From Betaproteobacteria bacterium (GTDB lineage Bacteria > Pseudomonadota > Gammaproteobacteria > Burkholderiales > Casimicrobiaceae): a DNA stretch of 5,904 bases. The DNA lies in contig PLYG01000363.1 in assembly GCA_003153335.1 (NCBI GenBank), positions 1 to 5,904 of the forward strand. The letters are read 5' to 3'. The notes beneath the pieces are model-generated. The model searched no databases, was not told the DNA's origin, and was given only the letters and a program-made list of their open reading frames with translations. The translations under genes and the position numbers were made by a program. Shown here in pieces: positions 5,542-5,904 of the stretch. Each line of letters starts with the position of its first letter. The stretch's first letter is position 1.

Positions 5542-5562
5542 CTGACCAGGCGCAATTTAGCA
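5542..5562 (-). promoter_or_regulatory. Likely promoter of vapBC
   Basis: On the - strand TGCTAAATT (5562-5554) resembles an extended -10, followed downstream by GGTCAG (5547-5542). The same two elements, TGCTA(T)AT and GGTCAG, occur in the same order before the Phd-type antitoxin. No clear -35 is present. The ATG follows within about 20 bases, giving a very short leader. Confidence 0.33.
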
Positions 5563-5573
5563 CGTATCGACGC

Positions 5574-5659
5574 GAGGCGACATCGGCTTGCTGGAGCCTC
5601 CCCGATCGGGATGGCTCCTCAGACCTCGCCTCACGGCGGACCGGCCAGCGCGGCGAGGT
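5574..5659. repeat. Nested and competing inverted repeats upstream of vapB
   Basis: The inner dyad is GGAGCC (5593-5598), the perfect palindrome CCCGATCGGG (5601-5610), then GGCTCC (5613-5618); 22 of its 26 bases are symmetric. Outer arms GAGGCGA (5574-5580) and TCGCCTC (5626-5632) enclose it. The right outer arm can instead pair with GGCGAGGT (5652-5659) through ACCTCGCC (5623-5630), so two folds exclude each other. No T-run follows. It could be an operator or a structured end of the upstream transcript. Confidence 0.5.
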
Positions 5660-5670
5660 TGTTTCGGACC
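5645..5670 (-). repeat. 26-base direct repeat, copy 2
   Basis: This is the partner of 4805-4830 (22 of 26 bases identical, same orientation). It lies 10 bases after the stop of the partial gene at the right edge and 113 bases before the vapB start. Its left part overlaps the competing hairpin arm at 5652-5659. Confidence 0.5.
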
Positions 5671-5679
5671 CGGCAGAGC

Positions 5680-5904
5680 CTACACCAGGCTCGTCGCGGT
5701 CTGGTCTTGGCTCACCACGCCCAGCCATTCATCGAGCAGCGTCCGCTCCGGCGCGCTCAGCGTGGCCTCCTCCTGCCGGCACAGCGCCAGCACGCAGGCG
5801 TGGAAGGCGGCGGTCACGTCCGCGCCGGTGACCGGCCCGGAGGCGAAGTCGAAGCCGGCGCCGCGCAGCATCTCGCGGATGTCGCTCACCGGGCGATTGA
5901 CGAT
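5680..5904 (-). CDS. Unrecognised protein, C-terminal part (runs off the right edge)
   Basis: The frame is open from the right edge of the window to TAG (5680-5682). It gives 74 codons, of which the clear part reads VSDIREMLRGAGFDFASG, VTGADVTAAFHACVLALCR, then APERTLLDEWLGVVSQDQ. It looks like a soluble, helix-rich tail with no membrane segment. I do not recognise a family. A GTG at 5887-5889 could be a start for a 69-residue protein, but the frame stays open upstream of it (codons for IVNRP), so a longer gene cut by the window is at least as likely. It points the same way as the two toxin-antitoxin pairs and ends about 150 bases before vapB; co-transcription is possible but not shown. Confidence 0.5.
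   Translation of the reverse strand: MVNRPVSDIREMLRGAGFDFASGPVTGADVTAAFHACVLALCRQEEATLSAPERTLLDEWLGVVSQDQTATSLV

Noticed and set aside
1..5904. CRISPR array, tRNA or rRNA gene, transposase gene
   Set aside because: No spaced repeat series, no cloverleaf-like fold and no transposase motif were seen on either strand.

Overview
The window looks like an accessory stretch of a GC-rich bacterial chromosome, most likely a proteobacterium. That guess rests on family resemblance (a CnoX/YbbN-type tail, an alpha-type cystathionine beta-lyase, Phd/PIN and VapBC-type toxin-antitoxin pairs) and on base composition; no rRNA or tRNA is present to fix the taxon. The dominant theme is gene decay plus a run of toxin-antitoxin genes. 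I see no convincing new defence or metabolic system.

Layout, left to right. (1) 1-348, + strand: C-terminal TPR part of a CnoX/YbbN-type co-chaperone, probably cut by the window edge. (2) 349-887: about 540 bases without a convincing gene, ending in two back-to-back inverted repeats (775-847). (3) 888-1631, - strand: an intact class I SAM-dependent methyltransferase. (4) 1632-2200: a scar region with a degraded staphylococcal-nuclease-like gene on the - strand (1828-2121). It lies head-to-head with a 5'-truncated response-regulator receiver domain on the + strand (homology from about 2215 to 2484). By eye, 349-2160 is poorer in G+C than what follows.

(5) 2549-3739, + strand: a cystathionine beta-lyase gene (metC type) that keeps all PLP-site residues, but whose frame is interrupted by an in-frame TGA at 3605-3607. 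Forty-three further family-like codons follow before a TAG at 3737-3739. The lost tail carries the conserved Arg of R-L-H-I-G-L-E-D, which binds the substrate carboxylate in the E. coli enzyme.

(6) 3758-5532, - strand: a toxin-antitoxin cluster read right to left. It holds a VapBC pair (82-aa antitoxin, 129-aa PIN toxin), a Phd/YefM-PIN pair (104-aa antitoxin, 155-aa FitB-like toxin), and the C-terminal 50 codons of a MazF/PemK-type toxin with no visible 5' half. Within each intact pair the genes overlap by 1 to 4 bases, so they are probably translationally coupled. Upstream of both antitoxins lies a similar 26-base sequence (22/26 identical), 112 and 113 bases from the start codons, and each has an extended -10-like TGCTA element. 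(7) 5680-5904, - strand: the C-terminal end of an unrecognised gene that runs off the right edge.

The metC gene converges on the toxin-antitoxin cluster, with only 18 bases between its original TAG and the mazF remnant. The two intact toxin-antitoxin pairs are self-contained growth-control or stabilisation modules. The rest reads as relics of past insertions and deletions.
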